Shown here piece by piece: positions 7,814 to 17,157 of a stretch of 55,581 bases of DNA (its first letter is position 1; each line of letters begins with the position of its first letter). The position numbers and the translations under genes are program-made. The notes under the pieces are model-generated. The model saw only the letters and a program-made list of their open reading frames with translations, was not told the DNA's origin and ran no database searches. Source of the DNA: Phocaeicola faecicola (lineage in GTDB: Bacteria > Bacteroidota > Bacteroidia > Bacteroidales > Bacteroidaceae); contig NZ_JABSOE010000029.1 of assembly GCF_013618865.1 (NCBI RefSeq), positions 1 to 55,581 on the forward strand, written 5' to 3'.

Positions 7814-10194
7814 GAAGGTCCGTTTGTTTCCTGATAGAATTTGATAAGGTAATTCCTTAAATCGCCTTCGCTGCGTGACGGAACGTCAATGCTTGCGGAA
7901 GCTGTTTCAAGTACATACTCCTTCAGTTCGGGGATGTCTTTCAGAATGGGGGATTTGATAATCGGGACCACGGTATAGTTATCGCCTTCGGGAACGTCCT
8001 CGAAGGTTTCTTTGATATTCATGCTCGGAAGGGTCCAGTTGTCGCCATCGGGACGGGCTACGCCCTCATAAGACTTGTCTTCGCTTGTCTGTACGGACTC
8101 GCCTTTGCTGTTACGCACGTCGATACTGATTTGCATGTCTTTCGAGAGGGTTTCCCGGGTGGTATTTGTCTGGGCTTCAATGCTGGTACCCTGACTGTCT
8201 GTAACTCTTGTTAATTTGAGTTTCTCCAACAATGGAAGTACGTAAAGGTCGGCGGAGCGCAAGCCTATTTCAAGAAAGTCTTTTTCAATTGCAAGGTCGG
8301 GAGCAAACACGGAGGCGTCAAATCCTAATTTGCCGGTGATGGAGGTGGTATAGGTCAGTTTGGCTTCTTCTACCTTTACCTTGGCATCCTGTTCCAGATC
8401 TTCCAGGTTGATGGACAACTGTCCGGACAGTTTGCCTCCGGCTTCTGCCTTGATATACATTTTGGCATCGTCACGGCCGTAGAACCTACCTGAGAGTTCG
8501 ATTCCTGTTCCGAGGTATGCTTCTCCGCTGAAATCGATTTTTCCGTCCAAATTCCATGGGGAACCTCCACTGTTTCCGATGTCACGGCTGTTGGTCTTCC
8601 ATTGGCCGTTTTTAAGTTCTGCCCCGAAGAGGTTGTGCTGCTGGGTATGGAAGGTTGCCTGGTATATCGCTTTGCCTTCTGCGGTAAATACGGCGTATGG
8701 ATCGAGCGCCGGAATAATGACAATCAGACCGCCTGCCAGGGGGATAGGTGCTCCGGTAATGGGTTTGGGAAACAGTGAAACAGGGTCTTGGTTTTCAGTT
8801 TTGCCTTCATAGGAGATGAGGGCTTGTGCCTCTATTTCAAACAGGTTGTCTGCGGTCAGCGCTGCATAATCTTTGCCGGACTCCTTGCTTAATTCGATGT
8901 TGACTCTGAGTTTGGAGGTGAATCCCATCTTACCTGTAACCTGATGGGAGTCTGAACCCAATTTAATGCCTACTTCATACGAAAAATCGGTTCCTACGAA
9001 GCCGCGTGTCGGCATGCGTGTCTGTCCGTCTTGCGGGGTAATCTCTACGGTTTCATCGACGTAGAGTTCGTCGAATGCTTCGCTCAGAGGGGCAGTCACG
9101 GTTTTCACCTGGGCCGAACCGTCCTTTGACTTGGATACTTCGGAGACTTTTCCCAGGAAGCCGTAAGGGAAAGTATCGGATACGGGTGCCCACAGCACAT
9201 TGCCGACTTTAGGAACGTTGTTGGACAGGTCGGCTGAATAGATCAATGTAGTAGGGTCTTCGGGAGAGGGAGACACATACTTCAACTGGTCGTCTGTAAT
9301 CATCTGCGTGTTTTTGTTAAGCACATAGCTCTCTCCTGTCTCTCCGTTCAGGATAGGAACTTGCAGCATTTCGGCCCGTCTGATGGTTTGCTGCGACAAG
9401 GTACGGGTGAAATAGGGTTCGGTCTTCCCTTCTCCGTAAAGTGAGATTTCAAGCTGGGGGTAATCTCCTGCGGGAATGGGTACGAAGATGGTCTTGAATC
9501 CGGTAGCGGCGGCAGTCAGATTGCCTAAGTGATAGGTGATGGTACGTCCGCCGGTAGAGCTGATGGTCAATGCGGGGTTGGAGGAGGTCACATCCTCTAC
9601 GGTTCCGATACCGGTAAGATACGGTGAGGCTTCTCCGGTAGAGGTGATGGTGAACCGGCTGGCATCTTCCGGAAGGCGGTTGGTAGTGATGCAAAGCAGT
9701 CCGCACAGGTGCTTGAAGGTCAGTGTCTGGCTTCCTCCTGTCGCTATCATGGGGACATTCAGGTTTCCGTCGTAAGTATAGGTGTCAGGCAGGTCAATCG
9801 TGAGTGAACGGCCGTCGGTAACAACATGGTTGTCGTAAGGGTAATAGGCCCATTTTACCTCTTCGTCGGGCTTGTCTGTCTTTCCCGAAAAGACAGCGGT
9901 GATTCCCTGGTCTTCACTGGAGGTGTAGGTAAACGGAGCGTTGACCGTTTGTGTGCCGAATACACCAATCTTGTCGTCTTCCGACCATTTGGTAATACCC
10001 GAGCTTTGTGGGGCTGTCCGTGAGATTGACTGTCCTTCGATGGATGCAGTCAGTCTAAGGGAACCGCCGCCGGAGGTAACAGTGTCGGTATCATCCTTAC
10101 ACCCTGAAAAAAGGAGTGTGCCGATGATGACTGAGTATAAGAAAACACGATGTCTTAAAAATGAACCGGATTTAATAAATGTTTTGTGTCTCAT
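7627..10194 (-). CDS. Fimbrillin-family lipoprotein (N-terminal part of the frameshifted gene)
   Basis: The N-terminus is a lipoprotein signal: a basic start, a hydrophobic segment and the lipobox LFSGC at about residues 28-32, so the mature protein is lipid-anchored at Cys. Next comes a fimbrillin-type domain with the usual features: SISRTAP, TKWSEDDKIGVFG, VKWAYYPY and a central TFKHLCGLLCI motif. It is followed by a long beta-rich region (about residues 290-700) of unknown fold. Near the end, KFYQETNGPSWPESERKNW and WCTSRPLTEWAGVS form the linker that normally precedes leucine-rich repeats in such proteins. After AHP the frame turns to nonsense and stops at 7627. The intact protein would continue into the repeats at 6416-7740. 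Likely role: cell-surface adhesin or pilus-tip-like protein. Divergent from the ATPase gene at 10541. Confidence 0.8.
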   Translation of the reverse strand: MRHKTFIKSGSFLRHRVFLYSVIIGTLLFSGCKDDTDTVTSGGGSLRLTASIEGQSISRTAPQSSGITKWSEDDKIGVFGTQTVNAPFTYTSSEDQGITAVFSGKTDKPDEEVKWAYYPYDNHVVTDGRSLTIDLPDTYTYDGNLNVPMIATGGSQTLTFKHLCGLLCITTNRLPEDASRFTITSTGEASPYLTGIGTVEDVTSSNPALTISSTGGRTITYHLGNLTAAATGFKTIFVPIPAGDYPQLEISLYGEGKTEPYFTRTLSQQTIRRAEMLQVPILNGETGESYVLNKNTQMITDDQLKYVSPSPEDPTTLIYSADLSNNVPKVGNVLWAPVSDTFPYGFLGKVSEVSKSKDGSAQVKTVTAPLSEAFDELYVDETVEITPQDGQTRMPTRGFVGTDFSYEVGIKLGSDSHQVTGKMGFTSKLRVNIELSKESGKDYAALTADNLFEIEAQALISYEGKTENQDPVSLFPKPITGAPIPLAGGLIVIIPALDPYAVFTAEGKAIYQATFHTQQHNLFGAELKNGQWKTNSRDIGNSGGSPWNLDGKIDFSGEAYLGTGIELSGRFYGRDDAKMYIKAEAGGKLSGQLSINLEDLEQDAKVKVEEAKLTYTTSITGKLGFDASVFAPDLAIEKDFLEIGLRSADLYVLPLLEKLKLTRVTDSQGTSIEAQTNTTRETLSKDMQISIDVRNSKGESVQTSEDKSYEGVARPDGDNWTLPSMNIKETFEDVPEGDNYTVVPIIKSPILKDIPELKEYVLETASASIDVPSRSEGDLRNYLIKFYQETNGPSWPESERKNWCTSRPLTEWAGVSAHPASRDFTYLKKMEFPAMLTSAGASLCIQSISTEILIH

Positions 10195-10321
10195 AGATAA
10201 ATAGATTTAATTTGTATCAGTACAGTATTCAGTAATGGTAAAATTCCTTGAATCAGAAGTGAAGTTAGGCATAATCAGGAACAATAAAAAGGGGGCTTGT
10301 ATGCAGGAAGGACTATATGTC

Positions 10322-10336
10322 TGGTATCGGATACCA
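10322..10336. promoter_or_regulatory. 15-bp palindrome between divergent genes
   Basis: TGGTATC, one central G, then GATACCA form a perfect inverted repeat in the 346-base gap between the fimbrillin-like gene (minus) and the ATPase gene (plus). Its symmetry and position fit an operator for a dimeric regulator, which is inference. Apart from this and the ATPase promoter at 10479-10509, I see nothing clear in 10195-10540. Confidence 0.35.
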
Positions 10337-10478
10337 AATGAAGTGAATTGGGGGTTATTCTGACAAAAAAAAGAAATTCATTTGCACGTCTATAAAATAT
10401 TATATCATTACCTTAAAAACCTTGACGTATCATACCTCAGAATACACATTCCTTAATATTCAAAATATTTTTGTTTAC

Positions 10479-10509
10479 TTTGTATTTCTGATTGTTTATT
10501 TTATCTTTG
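10479..10509 (+). promoter_or_regulatory. Promoter of the ATPase-nuclease unit
   Basis: TTTG (10479-10482), a 19-base spacer and a perfect -7 box TATCTTTG (10502-10509) match the Bacteroides consensus. The start codon lies 32 bases further on, so the two-gene unit has its own short-leader promoter. Confidence 0.75.
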
Positions 10510-10540
10510 CTATATCTATAGATATTATCCAAAACAGACG

Positions 10541-11833
10541 ATGAAGAAGTTTAGAATACATATCGAAGAACTTGGTCCGATCAAAAACGCTGATATCACA
10601 TTGGCACCTGTCATGATTTTCACAGGTGCTTCTAACTTAGGGAAAAGTTATACAAACTTTCTGGCTTACTATATTTTCAATTTATTTTCAGGGGACAGAT
10701 TAAAGGACTTTATCCGGACCAAAGTAACAGAAGATATGGAGGCACAAAAAGAATTTAATTTTTCTTTCACTATAGACGAGTTAAAATTGTGGATGGAGGA
10801 AGATGTCAAGAAGTTCTTTGTATATCTTCTGAACTATCCAGGCATCCCTTGCCGCATTCAGTTTTATCCGGAAGAGGACACGGAAAGCAAGTTCACCGTT
10901 AAATATTCTGAGAGAATTCCCGATTTTGTGACAGAGGCGCCCAAAGGTCTGGAACTGACAACAGTTAACATAAACAATGAAGCTCATTATATATATGTTC
11001 TCCAATCAATAGACAAAATACAAGGTATTTGTGATTCAACATCAAGATATTTATGCAATGAACTGCTGGGCAGGGATATCAGCCACGCTTATTTGCTGCC
11101 ACCGGGACGAGCCTCGCTCCTGAATGAAAGTTATTCTACCCAGGCACAATCAAGCAAAATAGGCATGTATGATATCTTCCTGAAGGATTTTGACCTGATT
11201 AACAACCGAAGAATGAAGGACATCCAAAAGACGAACAGGCAGACAACAAATACCAAAACGGCAAAAATCAGGAAAATGATCAATGGAGAGGTGAACAACA
11301 AGAAGGAGGGGCTTACCCTTAAAATAAACGAACAGACGGAATTACCCTTGAGTGCAGCCGCTTCATCCATCAGAGAATTAAGCCCGGTAATCCTTTGGAT
11401 GCAGACAGACAATCTAAGCAAAGATTCCATGTGTATCGAAGAACCGGAAGCACATGCACACCCGGAAATGCAATATAGTATTGCGGACTTATTGACCAGT
11501 TGTATCAACGAAGGAGCATTGATGCAAATCACAACGCACAGTGACTATTTCCTGGCCAGACTGAATCTGCTAATCAAACTGGATAAAGTAAAACGGAATA
11601 ATCCGGAGGCTTTCGAAGATTTTTGCAAAAAAAACGGATGGGACAATAACCTGACATTGGATGGCTCACTGGTAGAGGCTTATTATTTTCATACCGATAA
11701 TGTCGGATATGCTGTCAAGGTAGAAAGGATGAATGCAGAAAAAGGAATCCCTTTCTCAACTTTTGAAAAAGCTGTACAAGAACAAATTGAATGGAGTGAT
11801 TTTTTAGAAGATATAGAAAATGATTTTGTATGA
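10541..11833 (+). CDS. ABC/AAA-type ATPase (AAA_15/AAA_21-like), candidate defence protein
   Basis: A 430-aa SMC/RecF-like ATPase. The N-terminus opens with a typical strand (FRIHIEELGPIKNADI), then Walker A as GASNLGKSY at about residues 30-38. In the C-terminal half a signature-like region SSIRELSPVILWMQ precedes Walker B, MCIEEPEAHAHPEMQ (about 299-313, with the tandem Glu), and an H-loop, QITTHSDYF (about 329-337). There is no TOPRIM domain, so it is not a classical OLD protein. The next gene, a PD-(D/E)XK-like nuclease, starts 14 bases before its stop, implying coupled translation. ATPase-plus-nuclease pairs of this general type (Septu, Gabija and PARIS are known examples with other partners) defend against phages. 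Here the exact system is not one I can name. Confidence 0.85.
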   Translation: MKKFRIHIEELGPIKNADITLAPVMIFTGASNLGKSYTNFLAYYIFNLFSGDRLKDFIRTKVTEDMEAQKEFNFSFTIDELKLWMEEDVKKFFVYLLNYPGIPCRIQFYPEEDTESKFTVKYSERIPDFVTEAPKGLELTTVNINNEAHYIYVLQSIDKIQGICDSTSRYLCNELLGRDISHAYLLPPGRASLLNESYSTQAQSSKIGMYDIFLKDFDLINNRRMKDIQKTNRQTTNTKTAKIRKMINGEVNNKKEGLTLKINEQTELPLSAAASSIRELSPVILWMQTDNLSKDSMCIEEPEAHAHPEMQYSIADLLTSCINEGALMQITTHSDYFLARLNLLIKLDKVKRNNPEAFEDFCKKNGWDNNLTLDGSLVEAYYFHTDNVGYAVKVERMNAEKGIPFSTFEKAVQEQIEWSDFLEDIENDFV

Positions 11834-12518
11834 CAAACTGACCAAGGTGTTCAATGCCCATTGGTTTCTATTAAAATATAATGGAGGAACTTTCTCTGTC
11901 AAGGAGGATGAGGGTGGTGCGTCTGTAAAAGAAATCGTATTTGAATATCACGGCCAGCTCATGAATATTCATAAAGACATATTCAACAAAACAGATTTTT
12001 TATACAAAAATGATGATGAGACAGAAAGAGGAATGCCTCAACTAAAACATAGTTGCGATGGAGTATTGGTCATCGAACGAAAAGAAGAGAGGTTTATTAT
12101 ATTCGTAGAACTGAAATCGAAGTACTCGGAAGAAAATATTTCAAAAGCAGAAAAGCAATTGTCTGCAGGTTATTTTCGTATGATGTCTCTACTTTCCATT
12201 CTGGACGGAGTAGAGTATAACCGATATAAAAAATGTGGTATCATTGTATCACATCCCATTGAGACTGAAAGACTAACACGTATTCTGAAAAAGAAAAATA
12301 CAAAAGTGGGAACATTGTCCAGATTTGAAAGGCAATGTCTGCAATTCTCAAAGAAGGAACCGGTTAGTTTTCCCATCAATAGAATATATTCCCAATTACC
12401 CAAATTACCGGTTAAAGGGAATCTCTGTTTTAATGAGCTCCCTACATTTCATGTAAAAGTGAACCGTGATGAAGAGCAAGGAAGATTTAATTTAGATTCT
12501 ATTCTGAAACAGTTGTAA
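11820..12518 (+). CDS. PD-(D/E)XK nuclease-like partner of the ATPase
   Basis: A 232-aa protein whose middle carries a likely PD-(D/E)XK core: an Asp in HSCDGVLVIE (about residue 81), then about 17 residues later the strand FIIFVELKSKY holding E-x-K (about residues 98-100). A helix with Lys and Gln follows (KAEKQLSAGYF), as in restriction-type nucleases. No DNA-binding domain is obvious. It overlaps the ATPase gene by 14 bases and shares its promoter. Function by context: DNA or RNA cleavage triggered or controlled by the ATPase. Catalytic assignment rests on motif order alone and was not tested by structure comparison. It converges on the minus-strand gene ending at 12536. Confidence 0.7.
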   Translation: MILYDKLTKVFNAHWFLLKYNGGTFSVKEDEGGASVKEIVFEYHGQLMNIHKDIFNKTDFLYKNDDETERGMPQLKHSCDGVLVIERKEERFIIFVELKSKYSEENISKAEKQLSAGYFRMMSLLSILDGVEYNRYKKCGIIVSHPIETERLTRILKKKNTKVGTLSRFERQCLQFSKKEPVSFPINRIYSQLPKLPVKGNLCFNELPTFHVKVNRDEEQGRFNLDSILKQL

Positions 12519-12535
12519 TACGGCGGACTTGCGGC

Positions 12536-14806
12536 TTACTCTTCCATCACATAACAGGATACAAATCCGTTGAAGTCGCTGGGCGGACATTCATAATCCT
12601 CGTTGTGCGCACCGTCTTTGATGATTCTGGCAAAGTCTTCTTTCATTTTATTTATTTCTGAAGGACTTACCGGTTTTTTGACAGGATTTCCGTAAGTGTC
12701 GTCTTCGTAATCGGCATAAAAAACGGCTTTACTGTCCTCTATTTCCTTGATTTTATGGGTATAAAGTCGGGCAACGAGGTCAGCCGGCAACTGATTGACA
12801 TAACGGTTTTCATCATTCTGCAGACTTTGTTCCTGATACTGATGGCTGCTTGCAACCCCTAATGAGATACCGAAATATTTATAGTCCTTGTCAATGGGCT
12901 TGATATCTATAGTATTTTTCCAGGTGGTACTTCCCATACGGATGCTGGAAGATCCTTCCTCCAGGCCAAACGATGTGCTTGTGGAGTCTCCTTCAACTAA
13001 AGCGGATCTGGAGAATTTCACAGAGGATACTCCATTCTTCAGCTTCCCGGATGCGGAAAGCTGCCCATCGGCGGATACGGAGACGCTGCCCTGAACATGA
13101 GGAGTAAGATTGGCACTGAGCTTCGCTTTGCTCTTATCGAGCGGGGCTTTCAGCGTCCCTGAAGCGGTCAGTTTACTGCCATTTTGGGAGGAATAAAGTC
13201 TGGCATCGTAGTTCAGGGATAAAGACCATTCGCTTTCATTCTCCATCAGATCGTATTTCGTTTCAAGAGAGGCATTCAGGACACTGAGTTTCAACGTCAG
13301 GTCTGTGGTATACTGATGATCGAATTGGGTATTCTCACTATAGGAGTTCTGGAGTACGGCACCGCCGTGATGATAGAATTTTATTTCAGGCTTTTCTATC
13401 TTGTACTTGCGTACTTCTCCGGAAGATGAGATGTGTTTCTCTGTGGCGCTGCCGTCTTCTTTCAGGGCGTATTTCCGGATACGGGGATGCTGCTGGAAAG
13501 CGGCCCGGTAGGCGGTAAGCGGTTCTGCCTGCCCGCGGAAGAATTCCTTGAAACTTTTGCCGGAAACATGGCGCAGATCGGTATCGATAATCTCCATACT
13601 CCCCTTCTCTTTCTGTGAAATTCGTGCAAGTTCTCCGCTTACGGGAAGCAGGTAATAATAATAGTCGGCATCTGAGGCCATCGGAGTGGGAAGTTCTCCT
13701 CCATTGGAGGTAGAAAGGATATTGAGGGTGGAAATCAACTGATTGTCATTCAGCGTTTCTGCCAGTTTCTGCCACTTCGGGGCGTTTTTCTGCCGGTTCC
13801 ACTGGTCAAAGGTGGAGCGGAGAAGTTCATTGGCCTTATCGGTACTCCGGTTTATCTCATCGGCAATCTTCCGGCGGGTATCCATATCGCACTGCCCGTT
13901 GAAAAAGGCGAGTTTATTTACCTGGTAACGGTCGCAGATTTTTTCGGTGATATAGTTGCAGAAAAGGGAGTTGTCAAGACTGCCGTCAAAAAGATTATCC
14001 AAGTAAGTAAGCAGGAAATCACGGACGTCGCGGGTAATGTATGCATCTACTATTTCGGGATTGGAAGTACGGAGTTTCTGCATCAGTCCGGACAGGTTTT
14101 TGGGGGAGCCTGAAGAGGGACTTCCGGAGGGCTGTGCCTGTAAAGGGGTCAGTCCGGCACTGCGCCCGGCTACGTAGGAGGTAACATCACGGGTAACACG
14201 CTCCTGATCCTGGGCATGGGCATCGATGTAGTTATGGTTCCGGATATTGGCTCCGGCACTTTTATTCATATAGTCGCGATATGCCGCTTCTCCGCGGGCT
14301 TCACGGATAGCGCGTTGTTCGGCCTCCCAGCGGGCTCTTTCTTCTGCAGCACGGCGTGCCTGCTCGCGGCGACGCTCTTCGGCAAGGGCACGCTGTTCGG
14401 CTTCCCGCTGCGCCTGTTCTCTGGCTTTCTGCTGCTCCAGGCGCTGCTGTTCCTGCTGTTTTTTCTTTTTCTGGGCTTCTCTGACTTTTTCTTCGAGCGC
14501 ACGCTGTAATTCGGCTTCACGACGCAGGCGTTCGGCTTCCTGCTGGCGTAAATATTCAATGGTTTTTTGCTTGATAACCAGACTGTGTTCCAGAGTCTGG
14601 ATATAATAGGCCAGCCGTTCGATATCGCCTTCGTTACGGGAGTTATTGCGCATCATCTGCAGATTGGCGTTCTCACGGCTGATAAGCTGGCGCAGTTCGG
14701 ATATTTCCCTTTCCAGGCGCTGTATTTCTCCGGTAGTCTGAGGAAAAAGGCACAGGGAAAAGCCGGTGAAAAGGATACACATTGCAAGGCGATAAAGAAA
14801 ATTCAT
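12536..14806 (-). CDS. 756-aa exported protein with long charged coiled coil
   Basis: A signal peptide covers residues 1 to about 24 (hydrophobic, ending near LFPQT). Residues about 25-190 form a long coiled coil, very rich in Glu, Arg, Gln and Ala (EERRREQARRAAEERARWEA). The rest is unrecognised: a helical middle (about 230-370), then a region of alternating strands with many Ser and Lys (about 460-640), which may be beta-sheet. Its start codon overlaps the stop of the upstream 579-aa gene by four bases, so the two proteins are probably made together and act in the periplasm or at the outer membrane. I cannot name a function. No catalytic motif is seen. Confidence 0.8.
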   Translation of the reverse strand: MNFLYRLAMCILFTGFSLCLFPQTTGEIQRLEREISELRQLISRENANLQMMRNNSRNEGDIERLAYYIQTLEHSLVIKQKTIEYLRQQEAERLRREAELQRALEEKVREAQKKKKQQEQQRLEQQKAREQAQREAEQRALAEERRREQARRAAEERARWEAEQRAIREARGEAAYRDYMNKSAGANIRNHNYIDAHAQDQERVTRDVTSYVAGRSAGLTPLQAQPSGSPSSGSPKNLSGLMQKLRTSNPEIVDAYITRDVRDFLLTYLDNLFDGSLDNSLFCNYITEKICDRYQVNKLAFFNGQCDMDTRRKIADEINRSTDKANELLRSTFDQWNRQKNAPKWQKLAETLNDNQLISTLNILSTSNGGELPTPMASDADYYYYLLPVSGELARISQKEKGSMEIIDTDLRHVSGKSFKEFFRGQAEPLTAYRAAFQQHPRIRKYALKEDGSATEKHISSSGEVRKYKIEKPEIKFYHHGGAVLQNSYSENTQFDHQYTTDLTLKLSVLNASLETKYDLMENESEWSLSLNYDARLYSSQNGSKLTASGTLKAPLDKSKAKLSANLTPHVQGSVSVSADGQLSASGKLKNGVSSVKFSRSALVEGDSTSTSFGLEEGSSSIRMGSTTWKNTIDIKPIDKDYKYFGISLGVASSHQYQEQSLQNDENRYVNQLPADLVARLYTHKIKEIEDSKAVFYADYEDDTYGNPVKKPVSPSEINKMKEDFARIIKDGAHNEDYECPPSDFNGFVSCYVMEE

Positions 14807-16542
14807 TTTCCTTTTGTTTTTGAGTGAGTGACTGTTTGTTTTTGGGTTTTATTGATCCAATCGTTCATCCAGGTGTCTACACCGTTTACCCAGTTGAAAT
14901 CATGTACTTCTTCCTGATACCGGACGCCGTTGTATTCAAAGGTCAGCACGCCCGACAGGCAGACCTGATTATCAAAATTACCTTTCAGGATTTTTCCGTC
15001 ATGATAATACAGGGTTCCTTCACCGCTGGCTACACACTTTATGGCCTCTCCTACATAGCGGTTACCATTACTTAGTAATATTTGAAAATAACCTTGCTGA
15101 GAACCATTTACAACTTCTGCAAACAGATGGCTTCCGTCATCGTAATAAACTGACTGATAACAGGTTCCCTGCAACAGATTTTGAGGCAAACCGGTAAAGA
15201 CAAGTGCCTGATTAACCTGCATGGCATAGAAATCGACCAAACTGCTTTTATAAACTTTTCCGAGACAGAGGCCTCTGGTGGATTCTCCTTCGTCCACATA
15301 AACACTTTCCAGTTCGGCAAAGGGGGGAATGTACTTGGCGATGGTGTCGGTATGCATATCGGCAAACAGGGTATAATATTCAAAGACTTTGTACATGATT
15401 CCGTTGATGTCTTTTCTCTTATGGAGTTTTTCAATCCGTGATGGTTGGGTAATGCCGAAGCTTTCCTGTACGGAGGGGTTGAAAAAGACCGGTGAGAAGC
15501 GGAAGAAACGATCATAGTCTGACCAGGTGGGCATAATACGGCCATTGCAGGTAATCAGGGAGTTGTCTTCATAATCGAAAAAGAAAATTTGATGATGGGG
15601 ATAGAGTTTATAGAGGTTGAAACGGACCTCATCATTCTGTACCCGTATGTCTTGTCCGGTGTATCCTGTCACTTTTCCACGATTGAAGAGTACCCCCAGG
15701 GAGCCGTCACTGTTGCGATGCCAGGTCATCTCATGGAAATACTGGGTGGTCTTGCCCCTGGCCATGGCGCTACCCAGACCGTTGAAAAGGGCGCCGACAA
15801 ATTCGGTGGCGATGGTACCGGTCACGACATCACTGGTACTGTAGTTTCCTGCTGCCATTTCCTGATACATGGAGGCTTTGAATTCTCTGGACTGGTCAGC
15901 CATCGAATGGGCCAGATCAGTCTGTGGCAGCCGTTGCTTGACGTGTCCGTTCCAGACAGCTACCAGTTGGTTGTCTTCGGTATAATTGATGTCGGCAGCA
16001 CAAAAGATATTTCCTTTCTTCCGGTTGACCGGATCGTTTATAATGCCACATCCATAGCAAAGAGAAACGGTCCAGCGGTCGGAAGTGCGCTCTATCCGTG
16101 CCAGCATGGTCGGGACATGACGGTCATCGTGACTGTCGGAGAAATAGAATCCGGGGGTAATGCCCTGGCTCATATCAACCTGCAGGAGGCTGTCATAACG
16201 GTGTTTCAGCTGCCGGGTCAGGTCTCCGTAACGATGATGAGGGTCCTGGGTCTGGTGAAGGCAGTTGAAGTAGGCATAGCTTTCATATATTTTCTCCATG
16301 TCGGTTCCCATCAGACTGAGTTCGGCCAACACCAGGCGGCTTTGTATGGCGGGTTCATCGAAAAGGCCGGTACTCATGACTATTTTTTCAAGGTTGGCCA
16401 CAGCAGCATATTCCTCGTTGGCTTCCAAAGCGGCTTCAGCCTTTTTCCAAAGTTCGTCTATGGAGTTCTGAGCAAAGAGGGACGAGTAACCCAAAAGGAA
16501 AAGGAAGAAGATACCATAACGTATTAATGCGTTTTTTTTCAT
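14803..16542 (-). CDS. 579-aa exported protein with MORN-like repeats
   Basis: First gene of a two-gene minus-strand unit. A signal peptide covers residues 1-24 (MKKNALIRYGIFF, cleavage near LFAQ). The N-terminal region is helical and TPR-like (WKKAEAALEANEEYAAVANL). The middle has no recognised domain. Near the C-terminus, residues about 490-545 carry MORN-like strands with the pattern G-x-x-Y-x-G-x-x (GNRYVGEAIKCVASGEGTLY, then HDGKILKGNFDN). MORN repeats usually mediate membrane or protein contact. The partner gene overlaps by four bases. Likely periplasmic or surface-exposed; role unknown. Confidence 0.8.
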   Translation of the reverse strand: MKKNALIRYGIFFLFLLGYSSLFAQNSIDELWKKAEAALEANEEYAAVANLEKIVMSTGLFDEPAIQSRLVLAELSLMGTDMEKIYESYAYFNCLHQTQDPHHRYGDLTRQLKHRYDSLLQVDMSQGITPGFYFSDSHDDRHVPTMLARIERTSDRWTVSLCYGCGIINDPVNRKKGNIFCAADINYTEDNQLVAVWNGHVKQRLPQTDLAHSMADQSREFKASMYQEMAAGNYSTSDVVTGTIATEFVGALFNGLGSAMARGKTTQYFHEMTWHRNSDGSLGVLFNRGKVTGYTGQDIRVQNDEVRFNLYKLYPHHQIFFFDYEDNSLITCNGRIMPTWSDYDRFFRFSPVFFNPSVQESFGITQPSRIEKLHKRKDINGIMYKVFEYYTLFADMHTDTIAKYIPPFAELESVYVDEGESTRGLCLGKVYKSSLVDFYAMQVNQALVFTGLPQNLLQGTCYQSVYYDDGSHLFAEVVNGSQQGYFQILLSNGNRYVGEAIKCVASGEGTLYYHDGKILKGNFDNQVCLSGVLTFEYNGVRYQEEVHDFNWVNGVDTWMNDWINKTQKQTVTHSKTKGK

Positions 16543-16751
16543 AATCGGTAAGTTTTATAAATCTGGTTCTTTTATTGTGCATGAGTGAAAAAGCGAACAG
16601 CAGCGGGTGCGGTTCATAGCTGTTTTATAAAGTTAAGGGTTTTCACGGGTTTGTATACATGATTAAGGAAGAGAAAAAGGCGTGTAGGGAATTTTAGTTT
16701 TGATTTGTAACAACTGAGCAGGACATTTGGAATGTTTTTGAGGTTAAGTAG

Positions 16752-16779
16752 TGTTTCAGAAAATAATTGCTTACATTTG
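16752..16779 (+). promoter_or_regulatory. Probable promoter of the fucose salvage operon
   Basis: A perfect -7 box TACATTTG lies at 16772-16779, 31 bases before the mutarotase start codon. The -33 region around 16749-16753 is poor (no TTTG), which could mean an activator is needed. This is weaker than the other promoters in the window. Confidence 0.45.
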
Positions 16780-16810
16780 TCGGTCAGAAACAACTATATA
16801 AGATGGAGAT

Positions 16811-17140
16811 ATGAAAAGATATTGTCAGACATTGGATTTATACGATGATAAGGAGCTGATTGAGGCTTATGTGGCTGAGCATGCGCACGTATGGGAAGAA
16901 GTGAAAGCAGGTATCCGTGAGGTAGGTATCGTAGATATGCAGATTTATATTTACGGTAACCGGCTGTTCATGATCATGGATACGACGGATGAATTCGATA
17001 TGGAGCGCGACTATGCCCGGCTGGCTACCCTGCCGAGACAGGCTGAATGGGAGGCGCACATGGCGAAATTCCAGAAAGCGGCTCCGGGGGCTACCTCTCA
17101 GGAGAAGTGGAAGCTGATGGAGCGGATTTTTAAACTTTAA
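16811..17140 (+). CDS. L-rhamnose/L-fucose mutarotase-family protein
   Basis: A 109-aa protein of the RhaM (DUF718) mutarotase family, which interconverts alpha and beta anomers of 6-deoxy sugars. Visible family features are the His-containing helix EHAHVWEEVKAGIREVGI near residues 18-35 and the strand pair VDMQIYIYGNRLFMIMD at about 38-54. Directly followed by fkp (17 bases) and fucP, so its substrate is most likely L-fucose: it would feed the right anomer of imported fucose to the kinase domain of Fkp. Length is normal for the family. Confidence 0.85.
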   Translation: MKRYCQTLDLYDDKELIEAYVAEHAHVWEEVKAGIREVGIVDMQIYIYGNRLFMIMDTTDEFDMERDYARLATLPRQAEWEAHMAKFQKAAPGATSQEKWKLMERIFKL

Positions 17141-17157
17141 ACCGGAAAAGAACAGAT

